From Vulcanimicrobiota bacterium (lineage in GTDB: Bacteria > Vulcanimicrobiota > Vulcanimicrobiia > Vulcanimicrobiales > Vulcanimicrobiaceae): 5,695 bases of DNA. Where the stretch lies: positions 1 through 5,695 of the forward strand of contig JACRTZ010000078.1 in assembly GCA_014304965.1 (NCBI GenBank), written 5' to 3'. Under the pieces are notes generated by a model, which was not told the origin of the DNA, did no database searches, and worked only from the letters and a program-made list of their open reading frames with translations. Within the stretch, counting starts at the first letter, position 1, and each line of letters starts with the position of its first letter. The translations under genes and the position numbers were made by a program. Below, in pieces: positions 1-5,695 of the stretch.

Positions 1-1
1 T

Positions 2-379
2 TACACCGACGCGCCGCCGCTCGGCGGCAGCGGTGGCCGCATCGCGTGCGGCGAGATCGGTCCGCTGCGCGTTTCGCTCCAACCTTCCGAAATGTCAAAG
101 GCGCCCGAGCAAGTAGCCTCGACGGTGCCTTCGAAGAGCGTGTTTCCCAGCGGCTTGCAGATAAAGACGAATAGCCGGAGCACGTTCCAGCGTGACGACC
201 TCAAGATATCGGCCGACAAAATGACGTTTGACGGATCATCGAAGATCATGCACTTTCAAGGCAACGTCATCGTCGTTTCGAGAACGCAGAATATTGAAAG
301 CTCATCTGCGGACTTTAACTTTCAGACCGGTGAGATCCGTGCTGAGGGTAAAGTGCTGATTCAGGGCCCCAAAACGTAA
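2..379 (+). CDS. OstA/LptA-like protein, C-terminal part (5' end outside window)
   Basis: The frame is open from the left edge and ends at TAA 377-379, giving 125 visible residues. An in-frame ATG at 92 is internal, because the frame continues upstream without a stop. Residues about 67-121 show the repeating beta-strand pattern of the OstA/LptA/LptC jellyroll: an ISADKMTFD strand (69-77), then FQGNVIVV (85-92), then a short tract with SSADFNF (101-107), then IRAEGKVLI (112-120). Alternating 'AD.m.yd', 'G.V.v' and 'a.G.V.i' units are the family hallmark. Proteins of this family carry lipopolysaccharide across the periplasm or form the bridge to the outer membrane. Residues 1-66 are low in recognisable motifs, with Gly, Ser and Pro, and could be a linker or an earlier repeat. 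The gene is followed directly by a strong terminator, so it ends its transcription unit. The family call is from pattern only; which Lpt-type protein it is cannot be decided without the N-terminus. Confidence 0.6.
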   Translation, partial: YTDAPPLGGSGGRIACGEIGPLRVSLQPSEMSKAPEQVASTVPSKSVFPSGLQIKTNSRSTFQRDDLKISADKMTFDGSSKIMHFQGNVIVVSRTQNIESSSADFNFQTGEIRAEGKVLIQGPKT

Positions 380-394
380 GTCCAAGTAGAAGAC

Positions 395-430
395 AAAAAG
401 AGCGGCCTCGGAGCAATCCGAGGCCGTTTT
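395..430 (+). terminator. Intrinsic terminator after the OstA/LptA-like gene, probably bidirectional
   Basis: A perfect 10-bp stem CGGCCTCGGA (403-412) pairs with TCCGAGGCCG (417-426). It closes on the GNRA tetraloop GCAA (413-416) and is followed by TTTT (427-430). The hairpin begins 23 bases after the stop codon at 379. On the left side an A5 run (395-399) would become a U tract for transcripts coming from the right, so the element could also stop minus-strand transcription that passes the liv operon and the convergent remnants. No other hairpin terminator is seen just after the minus-strand stop at 815. Confidence 0.92.
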
Positions 431-445
431 CGTGAATAGGGCGGT

Positions 446-812
446 ATGCCGAGTCCGCCGTTCGTCGCTGTCGATCACGTCCAACTCGCGATGCCGCCGG
501 GTGAAGAAGCGCGAGCGCGTTCTACGTCGCGGTGCTCGGAATGGAAGAGATTCCCAAGCCCGCGGAATTGGCGAAGCGCGGCGGCGCCTGGTTTCGGAGC
601 GGCGCGGTCCAACTGCATCTCGGTGTCGAGTCCGATTTCGTGCCCGCGAAGAAGGCGCATCCCGGCTTGCGCTGCGCCGCGCTCGACGAACTCATTAAGC
701 GACTTGAAGCAGCGGGTCATGAAGTGACCAGAGGTGGGCGCTTCGAGGACGGCGCGCTCCACGCATACGTCAACGTCCGTTCGGCAACCGCCTCGAGTTG
801 ATCGGTACCTGA
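446..812 (+). pseudogene. VOC (glyoxalase/bleomycin-resistance) superfamily protein, broken by two 1-base deletions
   Basis: Translation from ATG 446 begins MPSPPFVAVDHVQLAMPPGE, a typical VOC opening strand. The frame then slips near 513-520, and the family continues in another frame from 520 (FYVAVLGMEEIPKP, then GGAWFRSGAVQLHLGV). Near 775-777 the frame slips again: the usual D-P-F-G-N ending is present as PFGNRLELIGT (777-809) with TGA at 810-812, one base out of register. Restoring one base at each place gives a 122-residue protein, the normal size for a single VOC module. The expected metal ligands fall at H11, H58 and E118. The VOC superfamily includes metal-dependent lyases, dioxygenases and drug-binding proteins; the specific reaction cannot be told. 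A weak AGGG sits 4 bases before the ATG, only about 16 bases past the terminator U tract, and no clear promoter is visible. The alternative is an intact gene with sequencing or assembly errors. Confidence 0.8.
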
Positions 813-814
813 GT

Positions 815-1464
815 TCAGCAACCTCTGAAGAGCTCGATGTAGGTCAGGCGCCTCTTTTCAAAGGCGAAGTTCTGCGTTTGACCGCACGACGGGCTCGGCG
901 TTGAAGTGGTCGGCGGCCATGGATATCGGACATAATATGTGAGAAGCCCCGATTCGGGAAGCGCCGTTGCTTTCAACAGCGGCGCTGCGCCGTACAGCTT
1001 CCGGATGCGCCCGATTGAATCTCCCAAGTGCGCACCGATTTTCGTTCTGATGTGGGACAAATCGCGTGCGGCGAGATGCTTCGGCGGCAGGGAAACACCC
1101 GACGCAAGGACCTCTCGGCCCCACGAACAGCAACCTTCCTGGAAGTACGTAAAGCGATGGCGGTAGTCGTAAAAAGCGTTGCCTTTGGGCGGTCCGGCGT
1201 TTCCGTAGGTGAACCAGGTTCCCGCCAAAGCATTGATCGGTGTACCTCGTTCGATAAATTCATCGTGCCGGAGTGTCGTGACAAAGGAGTGATGCGCGTT
1301 GAACGGGTCGCCGGCGCGAGGAAGCCAGCGGCCGATTTCGGGACTGTAGGCTTTCCCGTAGAATTTCGGACCGCCGCTTCCACCGCTCCACGAGTACGGG
1401 TCGGGTGTCGCAGCGACCAGTACATCGTCCCCAACACGAGCACCGCTACGCTATGCGCGCGCAT
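815..1464 (-). pseudogene. Unrecognised small, probably exported protein, apparently frameshifted near its N-terminus
   Basis: The minus frame ending at TGA 817-815 is open back to a TAG at 1453-1451 and reads like a real protein, rich in F, Y, W, G and C: FYGKAYSPEIGRWLP, then GNAFYDYRHRFTYFQEGCC, then LGDSIGRIRKLYGAAP, ending NFAFEKRRLTYIELFRGC. It has no ATG or GTG start in its own frame; a TTG at 1228 would cut it in the middle of conserved-looking sequence. An ATG at 1464, one base after the livF stop, gives MRAHSVAVLVLG in another frame, and a one-base loss around 1432-1423 would join it to VLVAATPDPYSW. The joined protein of about 216 residues would have a plausible signal peptide with cleavage near the Ala-Ala. 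The second half loosely follows the 'G.s...V...yG.P ... L.Y ... F.f...rl..I.l' pattern of SmpA/OmlA-like or BLIP-like folds; this is inference only. Function is unknown. It may belong to the liv operon by position. Confidence 0.5.
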
Positions 1465-1465
1465 A

Positions 1466-2200
1466 TCAAACGTGCAGGTAGCGGCTCAAAACGTCGGTGT
1501 TGCCGCGCAATTCGTCCGGCGTGCCTTCGTAGCGAATCTGGCCTTGGTCGATCACGTAGCAACGGTCCGCGACCGACAGCGCGCTGTAGAAATTCTGCTC
1601 GACCAGTAAGATGGTCATGCCCTTCGACTTGATCTCGCGAATGATCGCCTCGACCTCGCGGACGATGAGCGGGGCGAGCCCTTCGGTTGGTTCGTCGAGT
1701 AGCAGTAACTTCGTGTCTTGAACGAGCGCGCGGGCGATCGCGAGCATCTGCTTCTCGCCGCCCGAAATCTCGTCGCCTTTGTTCGCCGAACGTTCTTGCA
1801 GACGTGGAAAATGCGCGTAGACTTCGTCGAGCGACCATCCGGGGCGCGCGGCCGTGATTTGGGCGAGCTTGAGATTCTCCGCCACCGTGAGGTTCGTGAA
1901 AATGCGGCGTTCCTCGGGGACGAGTGACACGCCGGCGCGGGCGTTGCGCATCATCTCGCGGCCGGCGATGTTCGTGCCTTCGAACATAACCCGGCCCGAG
2001 CGCGGTGGCACCCAGCCCACGATGGACTTCAAGGTCGTCGTCTTACCGCCGCCGTTGCGTCCGAGCAGCGCGACCGTTTCGCCGCGGTCCACGCGAAGGT
2101 CCAAGTCCTTGAGGATGTGGCTATCGCCGTAATAGGTATTGATGCTCTCAACCGACAGAATCGTCTGCTTGCCGGTCGCGGGCGTTGCGGTCGTGCTCAC
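1466..2200 (-). CDS. livF: Branched-chain amino acid (HAAT family) ABC transporter ATP-binding protein LivF
   Basis: This is the second ATPase of the importer, 244 residues against about 235-240 for the family. It shows an A-loop Tyr (Y23/Y24), Walker A GRNGGGKT (47-54), VPEERRIF (94-101), the signature ISGGEKQM (145-152) and Walker B LLLLDE (165-170). The switch position is Gln (VEQN, Q202) where most ABC ATPases have His; this His-to-Gln change is normal for LivF and separates it from LivG. The second Gly of Walker A is followed by Gly where Ala is more usual (GGGKT for GAGKT), still within the consensus. The C-terminus RYLHV is typical. The start is GTG at 2200: a GGAGG lies 7 bases upstream, and the GTG overlaps the livM-G stop as GTGA. 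It acts at the cytoplasmic face with LivG to power uptake. Another reading frame starts one base after its stop. Confidence 0.95.
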   Translation of the reverse strand: MSTTATPATGKQTILSVESINTYYGDSHILKDLDLRVDRGETVALLGRNGGGKTTTLKSIVGWVPPRSGRVMFEGTNIAGREMMRNARAGVSLVPEERRIFTNLTVAENLKLAQITAARPGWSLDEVYAHFPRLQERSANKGDEISGGEKQMLAIARALVQDTKLLLLDEPTEGLAPLIVREVEAIIREIKSKGMTILLVEQNFYSALSVADRCYVIDQGQIRYEGTPDELRGNTDVLSRYLHV

Positions 2201-4062
2201 GGATTTGCCTCCGTGTGCGGCGCCGCAGGCGGGGCCGACGACGGGACGGCATCGGCCACGTGGCCGCCGAGATACGCTTCTTGCACGAGCCGGTTGGCGC
2301 GGATTTCAGCGGGCGTTCCTTCGGCCAAGACCTTGCCTTGGTGCAGCACGGTGATCGAGTCGGAAATGCCCATGACCAAATCCATATCGTGCTCGATGAT
2401 CAACACCGTCATCCGTTTCGCAAGGGCCCGAATCAAACGGTCGGTCTTATGAATTTCGTCTATGGACATGCCCGCGACGGGTTCGTCGAGCAGTAGAAGT
2501 TCCGGCTGCGTCGCGAGCGCGACCGCGATGTCGAGCCGTTTCTTGTCGCCGTGCGAGAGCGAACCCGCGCGCGTGGTCGCGACGTTGCTGAGATCGAGCT
2601 GCTCGAGCGCGTCGTGAGCGATGTCGTCCACCTGTTGCAAACGGCCGGATCGCCGCAAGAACTCGGGCGCAAACATCCCTTGAACCCGCGCGAGTGCGGC
2701 CAGGCGGACGTTTTCGAACACGGACTCGTCAGGATAGATGCTGGCCGTCTGAAACGCCTTGGCGATGCCGCTCGCGACCCGCTGCGGGCCGGGCATGCGC
2801 GTGATGTCGCGGCCTTTGAAGTAGATCGTGCCGGCGCTCGCCGAGCGCAAGCCGGACAAAACGTTGAAGAACGTCGTCTTGCCCGCGCCGTTCGGCCCGA
2901 TCACCGCGCGCAATTCACCCGCGCGCACCTTGAAATCAATGTCGCTATTTGCGCCGAAAGCGCCGAAGAATTTCGAGAGCCCCTTGGTTTCGAGAATGAT
3001 GCCTTCGGTCATCGGCTTGGCTTCGGGTAGCGAATCCGACGGTCGGAAGCGCGGCTGATACGCGAACTCCGAGGGCTGCGGAATCGATCCGAGTAGACCC
3101 TTGGGCCAGAACGCAATCACGGCGACGAAGATGACGCCTTCGATCAAACGCCAGGCTTCGCCGAAATGCTGATTGCCGCTAATGACGTTCTGCAAGTATT
3201 GGATGATCGCGGTGCCGAGCAGCGGACCGAACAGTGTCTTAACGCCGCCGACGACCGCATAGATGACGAACGAACCGCTCGTTTCGACGTCGAGCGAATC
3301 CACCGCGATCGAGGTGTCGAACAACCCTTTAAGCGCGCCCGACAATCCGGTGAGCACACCCGCGATCGTAAACGCGGCGATCCGGTAACTCTTCGAATCG
3401 AAGCCGACGAAAGTCGAGCGTTCCTCGTTTTCGCGAATCGCCGCCAAGATTTCGCCGTACTGCGAGCGCGTGAGGGTCCGGACGAAGGCAAGGACCCCCA
3501 GCACGACGACCGCCGAAAACGGATACCAGTACGTGACGTCGTGCAAATTCCCGAAGATGCCGAGGTTGAGGTCGGGCAATCGCTGGGTGAGATCGAGCGA
3601 CCAGGGGCCGAAGGTCAGCGGCGGCGCCGTGATGCCTTGCAGGCCGTCGTCGCCGCGCGTCAGCGACCGCCACTGAAAGACGATGAAGAAGAACATCTGC
3701 GCGAACGCGAGCGTGAGCAACGCGAAGTAGATGCCGTACAGCCGCACGGTGAGCATGCCGATCAGCAGCGCCATAACGCCGACGAACACAACGGCAAGGA
3801 GAATCCCAAGCCAGATGCTGTGGACTTGCGGGAAGAAACGCGAGACGGTCAAGAGCGCGACGTAAGCGCCGACCCCGTAAAACATCGCCTGGCCGTACGA
3901 AAGCAAGCCCGCGTAGCCGAGCAGCAGGTTGAACCCGATGGCGCCGATGCCGAGCAGTAAGATCTGCGTCGCCAAGGCCGGGTAGCCGCCGATCGGATGG
4001 ATGACGAACGGCAACAGCACGAGCCCGAGCGCCGTCAGCGCGTAAAATTGCCAGTCCTTCAT
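2197..4062 (-). CDS. livMG: Fused HAAT-family permease LivM and ATP-binding protein LivG
   Basis: One uninterrupted frame encodes 621 residues. Residues 1 to about 325 are LivM: roughly eight to nine hydrophobic segments (for example 8-25, 31-50, 83-104, 111-131, 180-197, 228-246, 265-290, 306-325), a cytoplasmic coupling loop AIRENEERSTFVGF (208-221) and the GGVKTLFGPLLG motif (272-283). A linker of about 25 residues with PSDSLPEAKP leads to LivG, which begins at M351. LivG has Walker A GPNGAGKTT (389-397), Q-loop Q438, signature LSHGDKKRL (502-510), Walker B LLLLDEP (522-528) and switch H558 in IIEHD. An Ala/Pro-rich tail (about 604-621) follows the family's usual YLGG end. M351 could serve as a separate LivG start, but no stop codon divides the two. 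The ATG at 4062 overlaps the livH stop as ATGA. Separate livM and livG genes are the classical arrangement; permease-ATPase fusions of this kind are known in several phyla. Confidence 0.93.
   Translation of the reverse strand: MKDWQFYALTALGLVLLPFVIHPIGGYPALATQILLLGIGAIGFNLLLGYAGLLSYGQAMFYGVGAYVALLTVSRFFPQVHSIWLGILLAVVFVGVMALLIGMLTVRLYGIYFALLTLAFAQMFFFIVFQWRSLTRGDDGLQGITAPPLTFGPWSLDLTQRLPDLNLGIFGNLHDVTYWYPFSAVVVLGVLAFVRTLTRSQYGEILAAIRENEERSTFVGFDSKSYRIAAFTIAGVLTGLSGALKGLFDTSIAVDSLDVETSGSFVIYAVVGGVKTLFGPLLGTAIIQYLQNVISGNQHFGEAWRLIEGVIFVAVIAFWPKGLLGSIPQPSEFAYQPRFRPSDSLPEAKPMTEGIILETKGLSKFFGAFGANSDIDFKVRAGELRAVIGPNGAGKTTFFNVLSGLRSASAGTIYFKGRDITRMPGPQRVASGIAKAFQTASIYPDESVFENVRLAALARVQGMFAPEFLRRSGRLQQVDDIAHDALEQLDLSNVATTRAGSLSHGDKKRLDIAVALATQPELLLLDEPVAGMSIDEIHKTDRLIRALAKRMTVLIIEHDMDLVMGISDSITVLHQGKVLAEGTPAEIRANRLVQEAYLGGHVADAVPSSAPPAAPHTEANP
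2201..2212 (-). promoter_or_regulatory. Shine-Dalgarno site that fixes the livF GTG start
   Basis: On the minus strand GGAGG (2212-2208) is followed by seven bases, CAAATCC, and then GTG at 2200-2198. It lies inside the last codons of the livM-livG fusion, so livF has its own strong ribosome site as well as the 4-base stop/start overlap. Confidence 0.85.
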
Positions 4063-4928
4063 CCGCGAATGAGCTCGCTCTCGCCGAAGAGACCGGACGG
4101 GCGAACCATCAGTACGATCGCCATCGCAACGTAGATGACGATGTCGCTTGCGGGCGCGGAGATCAAGGTCGTGAGGCTTTGCAGTTCGCCGACGAGCAGA
4201 CCGCCGGCGACCGCGCCCCAAAAGCTGCCGAGGCCGCCGATGACGATCACGACGAACGAGGGCACCAGAAAGTAGAAACCGGTGTTCGGGTCTACGTTGT
4301 AGATCGGGCTCGCGCCCGCGCCGACGAGCCCCGCGATCGCGCCGCCGAGCGCGAAGATGACGGTGGAGGCCTGGCGCACGTTGCCGCCGAGCAATTGCAC
4401 CATCGTGCGGTCGCGAATGCCGGCGCGCACGATCAGCCCGTAGTTCGTCCGTTCGATGAAGAACCACACCGCGAAGATCAACACCACAATGCCGAGCGCA
4501 AAAATCATGCGGTACGTCGGATATTGCGTGAAGCCGAGATTGAACGAAGACTTTAACCAGAATGGAATCGCATAGGACCGGGTCGTTCCCGTGAAGATCA
4601 AGCGCAGCGATTCCTGAACGACGATGGCGATCCCAAAGGTGATGAGGATCTGTGCCGTCGGATTGCGGTCGTAGAAGCGGCGCAAGAGTGCGAAATCGAG
4701 GATGACCGCAAATATCGCGACTGCGATCGGGGCGGCGATCAAACCGAGGGGCAGGCCGAGGTGCTCGGTGACGACGAGCCCGACGTAGGCGCCGATCATG
4801 TAAAACGCGCCGTGCGCGAAATTGACCAGGCGCAGCATGCCGAACACGATGGTCAAACCGAGCGCGATCCCAACGTAGGCGAGACCGCGAATGAGTCCGT
4901 CGAGTAACGTGCCCGGCAGTTGGGACAA
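4059..4928 (-). CDS. livH: Branched-chain amino acid (HAAT family) ABC transporter permease LivH
   Basis: This is the first permease subunit of the importer in the inner membrane. From the TTG at 4928 it has 289 residues, close to the family norm of 285-310. Family signatures are clear: GLAYVGIALGLTIVFGMLRL (15-34) followed by VNFAHGAFYMIGAYVG (35-50), the coupling loop YGLIVRAGIRDRTMVQLLGG (163-182) that contacts the ATPases, and GGLGSFWGAVAGGLLVGE (231-248). The C-terminus MVRPSGLFGESE is also typical. About eight hydrophobic segments are seen. The stop TGA (4061-4059) overlaps the ATG of the livM-G fusion, which implies coupled translation. The start is uncertain: there is no in-frame ATG or GTG between the terminator upstream and the conserved N-terminus. 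TTG 4928 has no well-placed ribosome site, whereas GGGGGA (4953-4948) is well spaced for an ATC codon at 4940. Confidence 0.93.
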   Translation of the reverse strand: MSQLPGTLLDGLIRGLAYVGIALGLTIVFGMLRLVNFAHGAFYMIGAYVGLVVTEHLGLPLGLIAAPIAVAIFAVILDFALLRRFYDRNPTAQILITFGIAIVVQESLRLIFTGTTRSYAIPFWLKSSFNLGFTQYPTYRMIFALGIVVLIFAVWFFIERTNYGLIVRAGIRDRTMVQLLGGNVRQASTVIFALGGAIAGLVGAGASPIYNVDPNTGFYFLVPSFVVIVIGGLGSFWGAVAGGLLVGELQSLTTLISAPASDIVIYVAMAIVLMVRPSGLFGESELIRG

Positions 4929-4956
4929 GATGGCGTCGATCGGTGCGTCCCCCGTG

Positions 4957-4995
4957 AAAACAAAAGGACCGGCCCCCGCAAGAGGAGCCGGTCCT
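4957..4995 (-). terminator. Intrinsic terminator or attenuator between the binding-protein gene and livH
   Basis: Read on the minus strand, AGGACCGGC (4995-4987) and GCCGGTCCT (4973-4965) form a perfect 9-bp stem around a 13-base loop. The downstream tract is TTTTGTTTT (4965-4957, sharing its first T with the stem). The hairpin starts 24 bases past the binding-protein stop and ends about 30 bases before livH. Partial read-through here would give more binding protein than membrane complex, a common arrangement in binding-protein-dependent importers. No separate promoter for livH is evident between hairpin and gene. Confidence 0.85.
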
Positions 4996-5019
4996 CGCTA
5001 GGTACGCCCTAGTTATTCG

Positions 5020-5695
5020 CTAGGCGGCCTCGATCTTGCACTTGCTTTCGCTCTGCGGGATCGAGACGGAATCCCCGCCGTGCACTTCGAGGACTTTGGC
5101 GTAGGCGAACGCCGGCTGTTCCGTTCCGCGCTGCGCGGTCGGGACGCCCTCGAGCACGAGGCAGCTGTTGATCCCTTGATGGTCCCACGAGCGCCAGTAT
5201 TCGGGTTCCTTGGTGGCGGTGAACTTGTGGCCTTCCATCTTCGCGATGAACTTCTCGGGATCGAGGCTCCCGGCGCGTTCGATGCCGCCCTTCCACTGAT
5301 AGATGTTGGTGTACGCGTTCTCGGCGCCGTTCGAAGGCGGTACGCCGTACAGCTTGATGAAGGCGTCGACGAACTTCTTGGCGGCAGGATACTTTTCGGC
5401 GTGGTACTTCCAGTAGAACGGCGCCGTCGTGACGACGTTGTCGAAGTTGTCGCCGGTGCCTTTGGCCATATACTCGTCGGCGAGCGGCACGAGAATCTTC
5501 GTGGACTTCGTCAGCCCGAACGACGCCGCTTGGTTGAGCGCATTGATCATGTCGCGGCCGAATTCGGTGATGACGAGCACGTCGGGCTTCGCGGCCTGCG
5601 CTTGTTGCAGCGCCGAAGCGAAGTCTTGCGTGCCGAGCGGCATCAGGACGTTCTTGATCGTCTTGGCGCCCTTGGGTTCGAGGACGGCGACGAGA
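5020..5695 (-). CDS. HAAT-family ABC transporter periplasmic substrate-binding protein, C-terminal part (5' end outside window)
   Basis: The frame is open from the right edge to TAG 5022-5020, giving 224 visible residues, about half to three fifths of a typical binding protein of 370-410. No start or signal peptide is in view, and the ATG at 5643 is internal. The sequence fits the Leu/Ile/Val-binding type I fold (Peripla_BP_6): MPLGTQDFASALQQAQAAKP (visible 18-37), the strand PDVLVITEFGRDMINALNQA (37-56), FYWKYHAEKYPAAKKFVDAF (93-112), the NAYTNIYQW region (126-134) and a WDHQ turn (160-163) matching the family's 'R..DHQ'. The protein captures substrate in the periplasm and docks on LivH/LivM. 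Its gene is first in the visible operon and is separated from livH by a hairpin terminator. Two cysteines (visible 168 and 219) near the C-terminus could pair. The ligand cannot be read from this half, so the livK/livJ name is not assigned. Confidence 0.9.
   Translation of the reverse strand, partial: LVAVLEPKGAKTIKNVLMPLGTQDFASALQQAQAAKPDVLVITEFGRDMINALNQAASFGLTKSTKILVPLADEYMAKGTGDNFDNVVTTAPFYWKYHAEKYPAAKKFVDAFIKLYGVPPSNGAENAYTNIYQWKGGIERAGSLDPEKFIAKMEGHKFTATKEPEYWRSWDHQGINSCLVLEGVPTAQRGTEQPAFAYAKVLEVHGGDSVSIPQSESKCKIEAA

Noticed and set aside
1..249. A minus-strand 82-codon frame opposite the left-edge gene
   Set aside because: It lies antisense to the OstA/LptA-like frame, which has clear family pattern and a terminator right after its stop.
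973..1464. The continuous 163-codon minus frame from ATG 1464 as the real downstream gene
   Set aside because: Only the first dozen or so residues look meaningful. After that it is Arg/Ser/Thr-rich shadow sequence, while the neighbouring frame has protein-like content to a natural end at 815.
1028..1609. A 193-codon open frame on the plus strand running across the unknown gene and into livF
   Set aside because: It is antisense to livF, which is certain, and has no recognisable domain or ribosome site. Its composition is that of a GC-rich shadow frame.
3166..3960. A 264-codon plus-strand open frame
   Set aside because: It is antisense to the LivM part of the fusion and is extremely rich in Arg, Glu, Asp and Gln, the usual mirror of a hydrophobic membrane protein on the opposite strand.
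4063..4467. An N-terminal extension of the LivM-LivG fusion by 135 codons
   Set aside because: The frame is open but Arg-rich with no membrane character, and it overlaps the well-supported livH. The ATG at 4062 in the ATGA overlap is the natural start.
1..5695. tRNA, rRNA, riboswitch, CRISPR array, insertion sequence or attachment site
   Set aside because: No cloverleaf-like segment, spaced identical repeats, transposase motifs or terminal inverted repeats were seen by eye.

Overview
The window is GC-rich and comes from a diderm bacterium. That inference rests on a partial OstA/LptA-like gene at the left edge, a family tied to lipopolysaccharide export, together with a typical Gram-negative-style ABC importer with a separate binding protein. 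Nothing here fixes the phylum; a soil or environmental lineage, possibly known only from a metagenome, is a guess.

Left part (1-815, plus strand). The 3' end of an OstA/LptA-like gene stops at 379. It is followed by an excellent intrinsic hairpin terminator (403-430) that could work in both directions. Next comes a VOC/glyoxalase-superfamily gene (446-812) that carries two single-base deletions and is therefore a pseudogene or a sequencing casualty.

Middle part (815-1464, minus strand). A small gene of unrecognised family lies immediately downstream of livF and converges on the VOC remnant with a 2-base gap. Its body is in one frame but has no start codon there. A start with a signal-peptide-like N-terminus lies one base after the livF stop, in another frame, so this gene also appears frameshifted.

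Right part (1466-5695, minus strand). This is a HAAT-family (branched-chain amino acid type) ABC importer operon, transcribed right to left: periplasmic binding protein (N-terminus beyond the window), an intergenic hairpin terminator, permease livH, a fused permease-ATPase livM-livG in one 621-residue polypeptide, and ATPase livF. The junctions livH/livM-G and livM-G/livF are 4-base stop/start overlaps (ATGA and GTGA), implying translational coupling. The hairpin between the binding-protein gene and livH probably makes the binding protein more abundant than the membrane complex. The binding protein would deliver substrate to the LivH/LivM channel, and LivG/LivF would hydrolyse ATP on the cytoplasmic side. 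The substrate is likely a branched-chain or other hydrophobic amino acid, but HAAT systems also import amides and urea, so the substrate is not settled.

I see no convincing new system. The points most worth a second look are the cluster of three apparent one-base losses in about 1 kb beside an intact operon, the intra-operon terminator, the LivM-LivG fusion, and the unclear livH start. No tRNA, rRNA, CRISPR array or mobile element was found, and no stretch over 300 bases lacks a gene or gene remnant.
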